Shown here in pieces: positions 35,536 through 46,105 of a stretch of DNA of 64,000 nucleotides (position 1 is its first letter; every line of letters starts with the position of its first letter). Source of the DNA: Thereva unica (Eukaryota; Arthropoda; Insecta; Diptera; Therevidae); assembly GCA_949987705.1 (NCBI GenBank), contig OX465283.1, forward strand, positions 135,558,101 to 135,622,100, given 5' to 3'. The translations under genes and the position numbers were made by a program. The notes under the pieces are model-generated. The model was not told where the DNA came from, made no database searches, and saw only the letters and a program-made list of their open reading frames with translations.

Positions 35536-36037
35536 CTATGGATATGACAATAGTGGGGCCTCTATATGATGAACTTATTAAGTGTTGTAGTAGATACACA
35601 GATATGTCTTAATTTTCTTCTTCGTTATTTATTCTAACATCTCATCTTCTATAGATTATATAAGTTTGATAATATCTGTTCGGATAACTCAATAATGTAA
35701 TTTTTTGTAGCTGTCAGAAGAAGTGCAATGTATAAATTTAAAACCGTTTTGTTTTTACTGGAAACCCCGAATTTCGAATTACAAAATTTTCTTGTAAAAA
35801 CCGGTTTTTAAAAACTGACAAACCCTAACATACACCTATTAGACTAAAAATAAATTTTGGAAACGATACCTCTGCTCTCGGGCATCGGAAATCACCCGCA
35901 CCATTAGCGGTGAGAGCTAAATTATTTAATTGAAGTTTAGGTATAAAATTAAATAATTTAGTTTTCATCCCCTAGAGGTGGGGTGGCTTCTACCTGAGGG
36001 ATAGGCATGTTTTAGAAACCATGTCTTATATGAAATA
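35536..36037. other. Right loop flank of the foldback
   Basis: Contains a small palindromic AAATTATTTAATTG/AAATTAAATAATTTA block near 35920-35965. No gene or match to the left flank was seen. Confidence 0.35.
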
Positions 36038-37365
36038 TATGTTCTTGTTCATTAAAAATTGGCAGTGAAACCTTTATTTTGGACATAAGAAAATAATTTA
36101 ACTTCAGCAGTGGCTGTAGGGGTGGGATCCGCGGGTCTGACAGGGTTGACTTTGGGCCACAAATAGAGCAAGTTTGAAACCCTAAAATTTAGTAATAAGG
36201 GTTGTCTTGGGGGTAGTTTTCGATCAAGTTATTATTCCAAAAGATATTCCAAAAACAAAAGTTTCGTTTTTACTAATAAGACTATAGTTTTATTCTTACT
36301 AATAATACTATATTGTATATCACGTATTAAAGCCTTATTGAAGCAGAAGAAATTAGTGCTACTTTCAGCTTTCTATGTCAAATAGTTTTTGAACTAGATC
36401 AATTTAAAGATTTCAAAATTTGTTAAAATTTTAAGATTTTCGACTTTTTGAAAATTTATAACTAAAAAAATGGAAGTCCACAAATTTGAAAACTTATTTT
36501 TTTTAGTTTCCACCAGAAGAACAAATATAAAGAATTTTTTTTTTCATCTTCCATTGTTTGCACTATATATTTACGAGCTCAATTTGTTGATAAGGGGACT
36601 CTAAAATGGATAACTCCTGTAATTGCAAGTCCGAGAATGAATTCCTTCTGTCATACGTTTTTCCTGAAAATTGACTTGACATGAAGCCTATAAAGGTATT
36701 GAACCTATTTTTAATTTATTTTTACCAAAACAATTACGATCGAATTGTTTTGAGCAGACGTACGATTTCTTATTGTGGGCGCCGTTAACTTTACAAGCAT
36801 TTATAAAAACCACTTGCCCCAGATTTTGGATAAAATAAAACAAAGAATAATTACCTAAATTCGATTCTAAAATCGATCGAGTTAGCCAATACCGAAATAC
36901 CAGAAAATAAAAAAAAGTAACCAAAACCTCAACTAATCACCTATTTTAAAAATATCGCAAACCCTCTCACCAAGAATTTGAAATCAAGTGAAATTGACAG
37001 TGGATCTCAGACAGTCATTAAAAAAATACACTGAATGTTCTAAGAAATAGTTAAATACAAAGCATCAGGAAAATCCTTCAATGTAGCGCTAGAGGCTAAC
37101 GTTCGAAAGATGACAATGCTGCGAGAAACATTCTGTTGTCAGTTCCTTTCCTTGCCCCTCTAAAATTCTAGCTTCCTTATCGACAAACTCACCGCATGTC
37201 TTGTGCTGCGGACCATGACCACGTTCGCTTCCTTGTGTAGCTAGAAACTCGAATATGTTGCATGTTGCTAAGGGGGAGGCAATCCAGAGGTCTGCCGAGG
37301 CGAAAAGCGTTCGGGTTTTTTGTTCTAGCTGTCGCATCTTTATACGGAGTATTATGTTATCTCTG
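36038..37365 (-). repeat. Right arm of foldback element
   Basis: Inverted counterpart of 31656-33245. It encodes the same 82-residue open frame on the minus strand (37337-37089). It lacks about 220 bases present in the left arm between the AATATCTT.. and TCGAAAACTACCCCC blocks. Confidence 0.85.
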
Positions 37366-38820
37366 CTAGCATCTTTTTAATTAAACTCGGAACTCGGGCC
37401 ACAACACGCCTATACATTGGGGAAATCTACTGATGCAGGGCACCACGTTCTGGCGTACGCGGATGACGTTATCATTACAAAAGGAAAATTTCCTCAAGTC
37501 CTCTATGATCTTATGGAGACGACGTTATAAACTCTCAAGATGGACTACCTCCCGCGGACTTGGCGTTAAACCAATAAAAACGGAGCTGGTCCTCTTCACA
37601 AGGAGGTGTAAAATCCCACTTTTAACATCCCACGGCGTAACAATGTCAGGCTCAAATTTAGCAACAGTGCCAAATATCTGGGAGTAGTCCTGGACAAGAA
37701 ACACTCCTCTGGAATGAAAACACAGAAGAGCGCATTAAGAAAGCCAACATAGCGATTTTCACTTGAAAAAATCCATTGGGAAGAAATGAGGCTTCTCCCC
37801 TAACATAGAACGATGGATCCATACTGCAATCGTCCGCCCAATACTCCTATATGGGCTCTTAGGATGGTGGCCAACCTTAAGTCCACCGTGCTAAACAAAC
37901 TACATAAAGTACAAAGATGTGCGGAGTTATGCTTAACAGGAGCACTTCGCTCCACACCTACAGCCCTAAATGTTATGTTATACCTAGGAGTAGGTGGAAT
38001 AAAATATCGCCGATTGGCTGTGGCAGTTCCTTCCTTTCCCTTCTCTTCATTATCTTGCACTCTATACGAAAAAAATAGATTGTCGAGAGTACAAAAGGGC
38101 TTTCCCTGAGCCTCTAGTCTTTCACATAAAAAAACAGCTCTAAACCACCTCTCAATGTCGCAGATCTCTTAACGAGATGCCTCAACAGCTCAGGACCCTC
38201 CTCGTATAAGTGCCCGGTTACCGAAATATAGAGCGAAATTGTAAAGCTAAGGAACGAACTGCGACTGCCAGTCTTCTTCCTGGAAAGGATTGGCATGTCT
38301 TTGAGCACTTTTAAACTCCGATGCAAACAGCACACAATGCAACAAGCGAAGAAGCATTGGAGGGATCTCAATAAATGCACCTTGGCCAAAACATCCGGCC
38401 CTCCTACGATCTCAAGCGGACCACTTCACTGCTCAGCCCTCAGCCTCAGTTATAGAGTGGAGTGCTGACCGAACAGTGTCTGTTAGGGACGCATGGGACC
38501 CGCTTAGGTCTTGAGACCTACGATTTTTGCAGAAGCTGTAAGAATACGGAAGAGGAAGAAAGTGTACTACATCTCCTCTGCCACAGCCCAGCCCTAAGCA
38601 GAAGGAGACTAACCACATTTGGTGAACCCTTAGCACGCTTGCGGATATCTCGAAGATTGGAATCCCGCAACTTAGAATATTCATTACTTCCTCGGAATGG
38701 TTTAGCGAAAAAACGAGACTTCAACATTAGGTTTAAAGTGGGATCACTATGGCATCACAATGGGCCGGTCCTCCTGGTTGAGGGGTTAGGCGTTCGGGTA
38801 GCTTCCGGTGCCTGAAAAAT
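37366..38820 (+). mobile_element. Family B LINE, 3' part after the foldback
   Basis: The reading resumes with 'QHAYTLGKSTDAG'. A deletion then joins it directly to 'HHVLAYADDVIITKGKFPQV', followed by 'KYLGVVLDKK' and the thumb. A SINE tail interrupts it at 37986-38132. It goes on to the RNase H tail with 'CRSCKNTEEEESVLHLLCHS' at 38520-38600, the cysteine motif typical of R1/I-like LINEs. It ends near 38820. Confidence 0.75.
37986..38132 (+). mobile_element. 5'-truncated SINE copy
   Basis: Matches the last about 150 bases of the SINE at 33837-34320: GAGTAGGTGGA, then TTGCACTCTATA, AATAGATTGTCGA and TAGTCTTTCACATAAAAAA. It is inserted between 'LNVMLYL' and the downstream part of the family B LINE. 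The tRNA head is absent. Confidence 0.7.
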
Positions 38821-38953
38821 ACATCAGTTAGCAAACATAATTTATATACAAAAGCTTCGTTTCTGTCGGACGTTCCGCGCAACGCATATGTGCAGATTGT
38901 GTATTTGCACTGGGCGGAACTTTGGAAGGGCTACTTTTTGGCGAGAATGAGCT

Positions 38954-39232
38954 ATGAATGTAAGTAAACTCGTAGTGAAAGATGTCCGGAAGGAAGAAGA
39001 CGAGCGAAAATTAGCCGTAGCCTTCAAGACTATTTTGAGTTGCATTGCAGAGATGAAAGAAAACATACGCGAAGCAGATGAGACAAGAGATCGGGCCTTG
39101 CTTGCGGATCAGAAGGCCTAGCAGGAAGTTTCACTGAAACGAAAGGCTGTGGCACAGCAAGAAGTCGAAGAGAAATCGGCATCCGTTTTGATCTTGTCAT
39201 CGGCGGTCTTATCATCGAAACCTAAGAAATGA
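38954..39232 (+). pseudogene. Charged coding-like frame with one amber stop, unknown
   Basis: A 93-codon frame starts at ATG 38954 and is interrupted only by TAG at 39119. It encodes 'DVRKEEDERKLAVAFKTILS', 'AEMKENIREADETRDRALLA', then 'KRKAVAQQEVEEKS', ending at TGA 39230. The composition is highly charged and suggests a helical or coiled-coil protein. It lies just past a LINE end and could be a transposon ORF relic or part of a lost host gene. No family was recognised. Confidence 0.35.
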
Positions 39233-39713
39233 AATTAAATGAATTAATAGAAGAATGGTGAATGAAATAAGAATGATAAAATTAAATGAACAATTGTCGA
39301 ATTTCGTCTTTTTTTTATTGTGAAATGTGCGGTGCGTTTGTTTGCACGAATTTTTTCGATAACTCTGGGTAGTTTTAACCACAGGGAACAAAAAAAATGC
39401 ACTTAAAGGGCTGCATCACCACAGGGAGGCAAATTGTCTAAGCGTGACTCCGGTCCCGCGATACCTCTATTATTTTTTCAATTTGAGCCTAGACTTTAAC
39501 CTAGAGAAAAGTTGAAAATAGGTAGAATTACTAAGAATGAGCTTTACCGCTAAGCTTAACTAGTGAATACCTAAAAGTAAAAAAAAAAATACTGAACAGA
39601 ATGAAAACAAACCAAAAATCAATAGTTACCGTAGAAACGTTGTTTTTGACTTTAATCATAATATAAAAACGGAGAACCGACTTGGTGTTTTAAAGGAAAA
39701 AGAATTTGAAAAG
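39233..39713. other. Flank before the SPAG1 partial copy
   Basis: AT-rich sequence with no recognised gene. Confidence 0.35.
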
Positions 39714-39947
39714 ATGGACGGAAGAGGTGGATCTCTCTTAAGAAAGTACGGAATACCTATAGAAAATTTGGATTTCAAATATATTGAGAAGTGCAAAAAT
39801 GGTAAAGAAATGGAGAAAATTGTTGAAATTCTTAGATCTGGAGAGGAAGGCATTTATCCAGATTTAACGATGTGGGCGGAGAAGAAATTGTTAGAGCTTA
39901 AACCAAAAAGTAAATTAATCTGCAAAGACGATCCAACTTTAAAATAA
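39714..39947 (+). pseudogene. Partial copy of SPAG1 N-terminus
   Basis: The frame encodes 77 residues that align along their length with the first 75 of the SPAG1 gene at 43553-41822: 'LLRKYGIPIENLDFKYIEKC' against 'LLQKYGIPIGHLDFGYIEKC', then 'EMEKIVEILRSGEEGIYPDL' and 'AEKKLLELKPKSK'. It stops before the end of the matching exon, with a divergent end 'ICKDDPTLK' and a stop, followed by AATAAAA near 39970. The TPR part is absent. The frame is open and the copy faces the parent gene from the opposite strand. It may be a dead fragment of a duplication or a short expressed protein; the sequence cannot decide. Confidence 0.7.
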
Positions 39948-40731
39948 TTAATTTTTCTGTGCGGAATGAAAAATAAAATAATTTTATTGTATTAGCATTT
40001 TTGTTTGAAATTAAATTAAATTTTATTGCGGACCATTATTATGAGGTTGCTTGACGTGCTGAGCCTTTTATTGTAACACGGTAAATAGCGTCTTATGGGG
40101 AGTGATGGGCAAGGTGCAACCTGTTAGCGGATTCTCATTAGGTGGGAGGGAGTACATACACCCTTTAAAGCCTACCAAGCTATGATGTCAAGTTATCGTG
40201 TCGAGGACTGCATGGCAGTAGGTAGTACTGTGTCCTTTCCTAACATAAACATGAGACTTTTATGGATGAATTTCATTATATAATATTTATCGGAACTTGA
40301 TGAAAGGACTTCGATGGAACGCTGGATGCTCGTGCCCGGGTTGTCTAACTGGGTTTCTTTCACTACCATCACGCTGCTTGCTAATTGTTGGGGCAAGGGC
40401 AGACCCTGAATCAATTCCTGGTGGGGGATATCAAATTTTACTCAAAATCTGGATATGATGGTATATGAAATAGAGGTTCGGGGTACAATTAAAAATTATA
40501 GCAACAAAATTGACTGCTTAAGAATAAAGTAACTCGCAAAACCGAAGAATATTGGGGGAGTTGGATATACAGGTTAAGGGTAGTCTGAAGGTTGCATGGG
40601 GAGGAGGCAGAGAACCTCGCGTTTGAACTCTTGGATGCTGTATGATATCATTTTTTAAGAAGCCGGCGGAGGAGTTGCAGCCTTCGAATTTAGCGGGAGA
40701 TAACCTCGTCCGAGTGCCAGACTACCAGGAG
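39948..40731. other. Intergenic sequence, nothing recognised
   Basis: Short open frames only. A family A-like phrase (GAACTCTTGGATG) appears near 40627 but is too short to call. Confidence 0.35.
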
Positions 40732-41121
40732 CGCGTTCAAAAACCTTACTATAGTAAACCACGAGGTAAGCTGTGGTTATGCTACATCACTTCACTTAAC
40801 CACGAAAGTTTATGTTTAACCATGGAGGTTTTTGAACGCACCGTGGTTAACTACGTGGTAAAGAAAATTTAAAATTTTTTTCTATAAAATAGTGTCGGCT
40901 ATTTGCCTCAATTATTTTGTTTTTATTCTTCTTCTTCTTAACTATCGCTAACCATGCTCCCGAGCATGGTTAAAATTTAACTACACCATGGTTAACCACG
41001 GGAGTTTTTGAACGCCAAAAAGTTATGCTCGTGGTTATGTTGTAGTTAACCACGGAGTTTTTGAACGACAAAAGTTTACCATTGTTAACCATGGTTAACC
41101 ATAGTAAGGTTTTTGAACGCG
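40732..41121. mobile_element. 390-bp palindromic element with repeated TTTTTGAACG
   Basis: The ends are inverted copies (CGCGTTCAAAAACCTTACTA at left). Inside, the 10-mer TTTTTGAACG occurs near 40829, 41004, 41058 and 41109, each next to TTAACCACGG or TTAACCATGG palindromes. The whole element is thus built of repeated, partly palindromic modules. It has no coding capacity. The superfamily is unknown. Confidence 0.75.
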
Positions 41122-41821
41122 ATGAGATGTGATGCGGCAAATTGATGCCTTGTGTATGACAACCTTAAAGTTACAGCCAGCCTTTGTTTTTCCGAAATAC
41201 ATTCACGAAAATGGAAGATCTTTTTGATGCATTCTACTATCCCCTTCAGTATTTATTCAAATGTTACTGGTCTCATTCTGAAATACTCGAAAAACTTTTG
41301 CCGTCTCTACTAGAAAATAACGTTGACATGCTCTGTTTTTCCACCATTTAGCAACAATAACTTCATTAACTGACTTACAAGAAAATAACATTCATCAAGT
41401 TCGTCCATCTTAATTGGGCGGTACAAAACTATCTAAATATAAGAAAACGCGCACAGTGTAATCGCCTTGTTCTGACGAAGATTTCGGACGTACTTTCCCG
41501 AACACTTTTTCGTTAGAACTCTCATGCCTAGTAAACGTAGTCTAATGAACAAAATATTCGTATTTCTTTGACGAAAGAGAATTTTAGTATTGCAAAAAAA
41601 AAATTTTTTGTTCACAATATCTATTTATTATAGTTTGTTATAGGGGCATAAAAATAATCTGGTCGAATTTGTCAAGCATTCAATTTATTGCACTAAAACC
41701 ATAAAAGTAGTTACCAAAGCAGTAGTTACAAATTTAGAGTAGGGAATGGCCAGAATTAAGAACAAACAATTATTATTATCCAATAACCAAAATAATATCA
41801 AAGAAATCAAGTTATTTATTC
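41122..41821. other. 3' flank of SPAG1
   Basis: AT-rich; no gene recognised. The SPAG1 polyadenylation site should lie here on the minus strand, and TTTATT (AATAAA on the minus strand) occurs just past the stop near 41815. Confidence 0.35.
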
Positions 41822-43553
41822 CTAAATTTCTTCAATCAATATTTCTGTGCCGGGTTTCTTTGTTGAACTTGTCAACAACTCTATTTCTGGCTTGGGAGGC
41901 TTTTCTACCTTAAGAGTTCGCTTATCAGATTTTAATTTAGAAGCTTTCTTGGGATTTCCATTTCCCATTGTCGCCAAGGTAGAAGCAAATTTATTTTGAA
42001 TAATTTTCTTCGGCACAATTAACTTAGAAAGATCTTCTTCGTGTTCAATAACTTCTGGCTTAGCTGGTTTACGTGAAGTAGCTGGCACAGTTTGCAGAAT
42101 CTTAGCTTTGTCTACATCAGTAGCGTTAGTTACTTTAACTGTGGAAATCTCTTTAGAAATTATAGTTTCCATCGGTTTTTTTGGTGTGGGTGTTGTCGCC
42201 TTTTTACATTCGGTTTTATCCGAGTCTGTTGTGTTGACATCCTCTATTGTAATACGTGTAGCCGAGGCTGGGGGTCTATCTGGTAAGCGATTTTTTAAAT
42301 CATTCAAGCAATTTCTAGCTACAATATTCGATGGATCTATTGATATAATGTTTGCGTATACCTCGCATGCCTTAAATTTAGAATAACTTTAATATTTATT
42401 AAAATCATATGGCTTAGGGGCAACCTCCTGCAGTTTGGCTAGCTCCACGAATGCCTGGCCTTTACGTAATAGCGCTTTTATATTTTTCGGTTCTAGTTGA
42501 AGGCATCTATCACAATCGTCAATGCATTTTGTATATTGGTTTAGTTTAAGATCTAAAAAAATTTTAAAAAAGAGAAAGAAATCAACAGGACGATTAAAGT
42601 TTATTTGAAAGAACCTTACACGCTATAGCACGATTATTATATCCAGCTCCAGAAGGTAGAATATGGATGCATTTTGTGTAATCCGTAATTGCATTTTCAT
42701 ATTCTGCAGCTCTAAAAAAGTCATTTCCTTGCTCTTTGTATCTGAAAATTATAGATTAGTATATTTTAAAAAATAGACTTTCAAGGAGAAAAATCACTTT
42801 GTTGCAAGTGCTTCTTTTTCCACATTAGTTAAATTAGCTGTCATCTGGTTTAGTCCTTCATTAATTATATCCATTTCTGATTTTGTGTACTTCTTAGATT
42901 TCTCTTCATTTATTTTATTCATTCGCTCAACTTCTTCTCGACTTCGTTCTTCTTCGAGTTCCATTTTCAAGATTTCAGTTTCTGCGTCGTACTTATCCCA
43001 TTTATTGTAATCGGTCGATTTTATCCGAATCGGATTCTCCTTCTTTTCCGCAGTTTCCGTCGAAGTTTGTTGTTCAGGCGGCTTATTCTTTTTCCCTGAT
43101 AGATCAATCTTCTTAGTTTCATGACGAACAGGTGGTATATTGTTTGTTTTTTCTTCTGTAGGTTCAGATATTGTTGAAAGGAATTTATCCTTTATTTTCA
43201 CTTCATTCGACCAGGTCTACAATAACAAGTATAACATTTTTTAAATAATAAAATACAAACCACAATTGCATTACTATTATCGGATCAGTTAATTCCTTCC
43301 ATTCCTCAGAATCAACAGAATACTTGGTGACAGCTGATTGTTCCTTGCGGAGCACCTTACTTTTTGGTTTTAGCTCTTCCAGTTTCTTTTCTGCGCATTT
43401 GGTTAAATCTGGAAAATATCCTTCCTGTCCGGATCTAAGGATGTTAACAATTTTTTCCATTTCTCTGCCATCGGTGCATTTTTCAATGTATCCAAAATCC
43501 AAATGCCCGATTGGTATACCGTATTTTTGAAGTAGGGATTCTTCTGGTTCCAT
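41822..43553 (-). CDS. Spag1: SPAG1-like TPR protein (dynein arm assembly)
   Basis: Five exons on the minus strand, 43553-43275, 43216-42798, 42741-42620, 42552-42425 and 42370-41822, join in frame to 498 residues. Residues 1-93 match the SPAG1 N-terminal domain ('YGIPIGHLDFGYIEKCTDGR', 'SGQEGYFPDLTKCAEKKLEE'). Residues 150-232 are charged and coiled-coil-like. Three TPR repeats follow from about 233 to 335 ('YKEQGNDFFRAAEYENAITD', 'LKLNQYTKCIDDCDRCLQLE', 'LLRKGQAFVELAKLQEACEV'). The C-terminal 160 residues are lysine-rich and low in order. SPAG1 works with R2TP/HSP90 in the cytoplasm to assemble axonemal dynein. The protein is about half the length of human SPAG1 (one TPR block). The exon 4 donor (GAG/GTTGCC) is weak but gives a perfect TPR join. 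The start has a canonical N-terminal match. Confidence 0.85.
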
Positions 43554-43559
43554 GTTTAT

Positions 43560-44329
43560 ATAAACTTATAATCTTATTATTTTCTTAGAAACGCAATTTA
43601 CGAGACTTTTCGTATCTTTTTTTATTTATTGACGAAACAAGTCAGAAATTTCCATGGCAACTACTCATAGTTTAGGTGTGTTGGTTTTTATTTTATTTCA
43701 AATTATGTAAAGACGAAATTCGATAAAATTTTTAAAACTTGACTCGTGTGGATTTAACGATATTTTAGGCTTTTTACCCTTTTTTGACTTGCAGATTTTT
43801 TGAATTATTGGTAAAAACAATTAAACTTTGCAACGTAGTAATAACGATTTAGCAATTAAAAATAATAATTTTTGATGGAAACTGTTGTAACATCTGCTAG
43901 TTTGTATCGTTTTTGTTCAATTCACTTAAGCTTATTTTTTGCTCCTGCATCGATTGCTAAGTTAAGAAAATCGATTTCTTTTGAATACATTAGACATCCT
44001 CAAAGGAAGTGCCATCAGTTTGAACTGAAGATGAAGATTTTCAATTGCCCTATAAAGATTGCGATACAAGAAAGCCATTGCTGTTCAAAAAACACTACAG
44101 TCCGTCCTTCATAACAAAGGGGAATAGATCTTGAACGCAATAGCTGGTGGAGTCCACTTTTCCGGATTCAATGAAGTCAGTGAATGGGTAGGGCACTTCT
44201 CCGCTATTATTGGCCCTCTTAAATTATAACTGCTCTCTTTAAACCAAGCACGTCTACTTAGAAAAACTGAGGCAACCCTTCCATTAAAGAACTAATGAAG
44301 GAATACAACATGGGCTACCTTACGACGCT
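43560..44329. other. Upstream region of SPAG1
   Basis: Contains the presumed SPAG1 promoter on the minus strand. The open frame at 43872-44114 has no motif. Nothing else could be supported. Confidence 0.35.
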
Positions 44330-44985
44330 TGTAGAGAGTGCATAAGTTGAGTTACTTAAGACGGTATTCGTATGATGGAAGTCCTAATGGGTCTTCTCAA
44401 GGAAGATGATTCAGTGAGAATCGAACGAACCTTCGCCGAACCGATGCAATTTTTTCCAACGTGCGAAGAGTAGTGAAGCGACCAAACCTGGGACCCATAT
44501 TTAAGTAATGGTCTGACTCCAAATTCTACAGTGTAGCAAGAAGTAGCAACCGAACATTGTCATCAATTGATAGAATAAAGAGGAGAGGACCAAGATGACT
44601 GCCTTGAAGGACACCAGATGACGCTTCAATGGTTGCAGATTTAGATCCGCGGAAAAGAACTTGTCAACTAAGAAAGACTGGAACCATACTAGAAGGGCTT
44701 GCGGAAATCGTAACTTACTTAGTTTAAGAAGTATAATGGAGTGGGAGAGCTTGTCGAATGCTTTGTTAAAATCCGTGTAAACACAACGAGTTTGGCAACC
44801 GGAAACAAATCTCTCATCAGCATAAGAGGTGAACTCGAGTAGATTGGGGTTGAGGGAACGAGCTGCAAGAAAACAATGTTGTTTCATTGAGATAAGCTTC
44901 TTGTCAGTAGCGTAACTAAGCAAGCAGGCGCCCCCCGCAGAATCCATAACGGCGCCTTTTCACAACACTCCTTATTTTTCAGGGA
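44330..44985 (-). mobile_element. LINE reverse transcriptase fragment
   Basis: The minus strand reads 'LISMKQHCFLAARSLNPNLL', 'CVYTDFNKAFDKLSHSIILL' (palm motif A) and 'LSKLRFPQALLVWFQSFL'. Degraded sequence extends past the position where the catalytic motif should be. It resembles I/CR1-group LINEs with 'YTDFSKAFDK'. Confidence 0.7.
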
Positions 44986-45015
44986 TGATTTAAAAAAGAG
45001 ATTTTTCGAAATTAA

Positions 45016-45079
45016 TCTTTTATTCATGTTACATGTTCTGCCACTTATCTTTTATTCATGTTACATGTTCTGCCACTTA
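45016..45079 (+). repeat. 32-bp perfect tandem duplication
   Basis: A 32-bp unit beginning TCTTTTATTCATGTTACATG occurs twice in direct succession (45016-45047 and 45048-45079). The copies are identical, so the duplication is recent. Confidence 0.8.
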
Positions 45080-45552
45080 ATAACTTTCCACCGCTTAAAA
45101 TCAACCACTGCAACTTGCCCTAATTAAGTTAATATTAATTTACGGAGAGCAAAAATCAACGTGCTACCTGTTACAAGAGTGCCTAGTTCTTCTAAAGAGT
45201 TGGGAAGTTATTAGAGAGTTTGAAAAGGGGTTTTCAGTGGAGACTGGAGAACATCCGCACAAGACTTACCTTCGAGGCCAAAAGTGAAACCGTCACTGGT
45301 AATTGAGAGAGAGATAAACTATGAGCCTCTCGGTTTGGGATTATGTGACGAAAATTATTGCCTTTAGGCTGAAAGTCCTTTCCCTCTTAATATAGATTTT
45401 CCAGAGTCGATTCTTCTGATTGCTTAAATGCTTCAGCTCATTATTATACTAGGGCGGAGATGGACTGGGCAATTTTTGGGGCTCCAAAGGTATGCAGAAA
45501 ACGAAGGCTTCATATAGTACGTCATAAAACCGTGCCCCATCGACATCTTACT
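45080..45552. other. Intergenic sequence, nothing recognised
   Basis: No gene or repeat was recognised. Confidence 0.3.
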
Positions 45553-46099
45553 CTGCGTCTCGACGTGCAATTCTCGCTTACATGAAATATGTTATTGCAA
45601 GGAAATTGCTTATCTAGACCACAGATGGCAGCAAAAATTTACTTGCATAAAATATTGTAGTGAGATAGCATGCCATTTTGCATCTTTTTCATCTTTTTGC
45701 AGACACTCTAATTCCCGCAACACTAGGGAACAAGCACACATGAGTTATTGCCTTGTTAACGACATTTACCCCGTTTATGACTAGGTTCAACCCAGATTCA
45801 ACCCGGGTTATTGGGTTCTGAATTTTTACGTATCTATAAATGAGAATTTCACACAAAATTTTGAGGTTATGTTTTGATACCAATTCAACTGTATTTTAAC
45901 CCAAAGTGAACTCAACTCAACATCACATACGGTGGTCGAAAATTCAACTCAATCTCGACTAAACGTATAGGCCTATTCATAAACGAGGTAATTTTCACAA
46001 TTAAAATTTCCTGCAATCGCCAACTAAAATATTTGTTTGGCAGAAATTACGACATCCAAAAATGTTTTATGCAAGGAAAAATTGCACGTCGAGACGCAG
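45553..46099. mobile_element. 547-bp inverted-repeat element
   Basis: CTGCGTCTCGACGTGCAATT at 45553-45572 is perfectly inverted at 46080-46099, and the match continues imperfectly for about 40 bp in total. TTAC lies just outside both ends (45548-45551 and 46102-46105) and could be the target duplication. Nested AACCCAGATT/AACCCGGGTT palindromes lie near 45790-45830. No transposase. Superfamily unknown. Confidence 0.75.
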
Positions 46100-46105
46100 G
46101 GTTAC

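Larger units (their letters stand above)
31656..37365. mobile_element. 5.7-kb foldback element with nested transposons
   Basis: The element starts CAGAGATAACATAATACTCC and ends with the exact reverse complement. Host sequence CTAGCAT sits on both sides (31649-31655 and 37366-37372), and an eighth base C also agrees if the first C is counted as host. CAGAG-type ends and a 7-8 bp duplication are hAT-like. The arms are 31656-33245 and 36038-37365. The loop holds a family A LINE copy (33735-35535) and unassigned flanks. No transposase was recognised, so it would depend on an enzyme from elsewhere. Confidence 0.8.

Noticed and set aside
43216..43268. SPAG1 reading on past exon 1 without splicing
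   Set aside because: The continued frame gives unrelated hydrophobic residues and a stop, while splicing at 43275/43216 restores SPAG1-like sequence.
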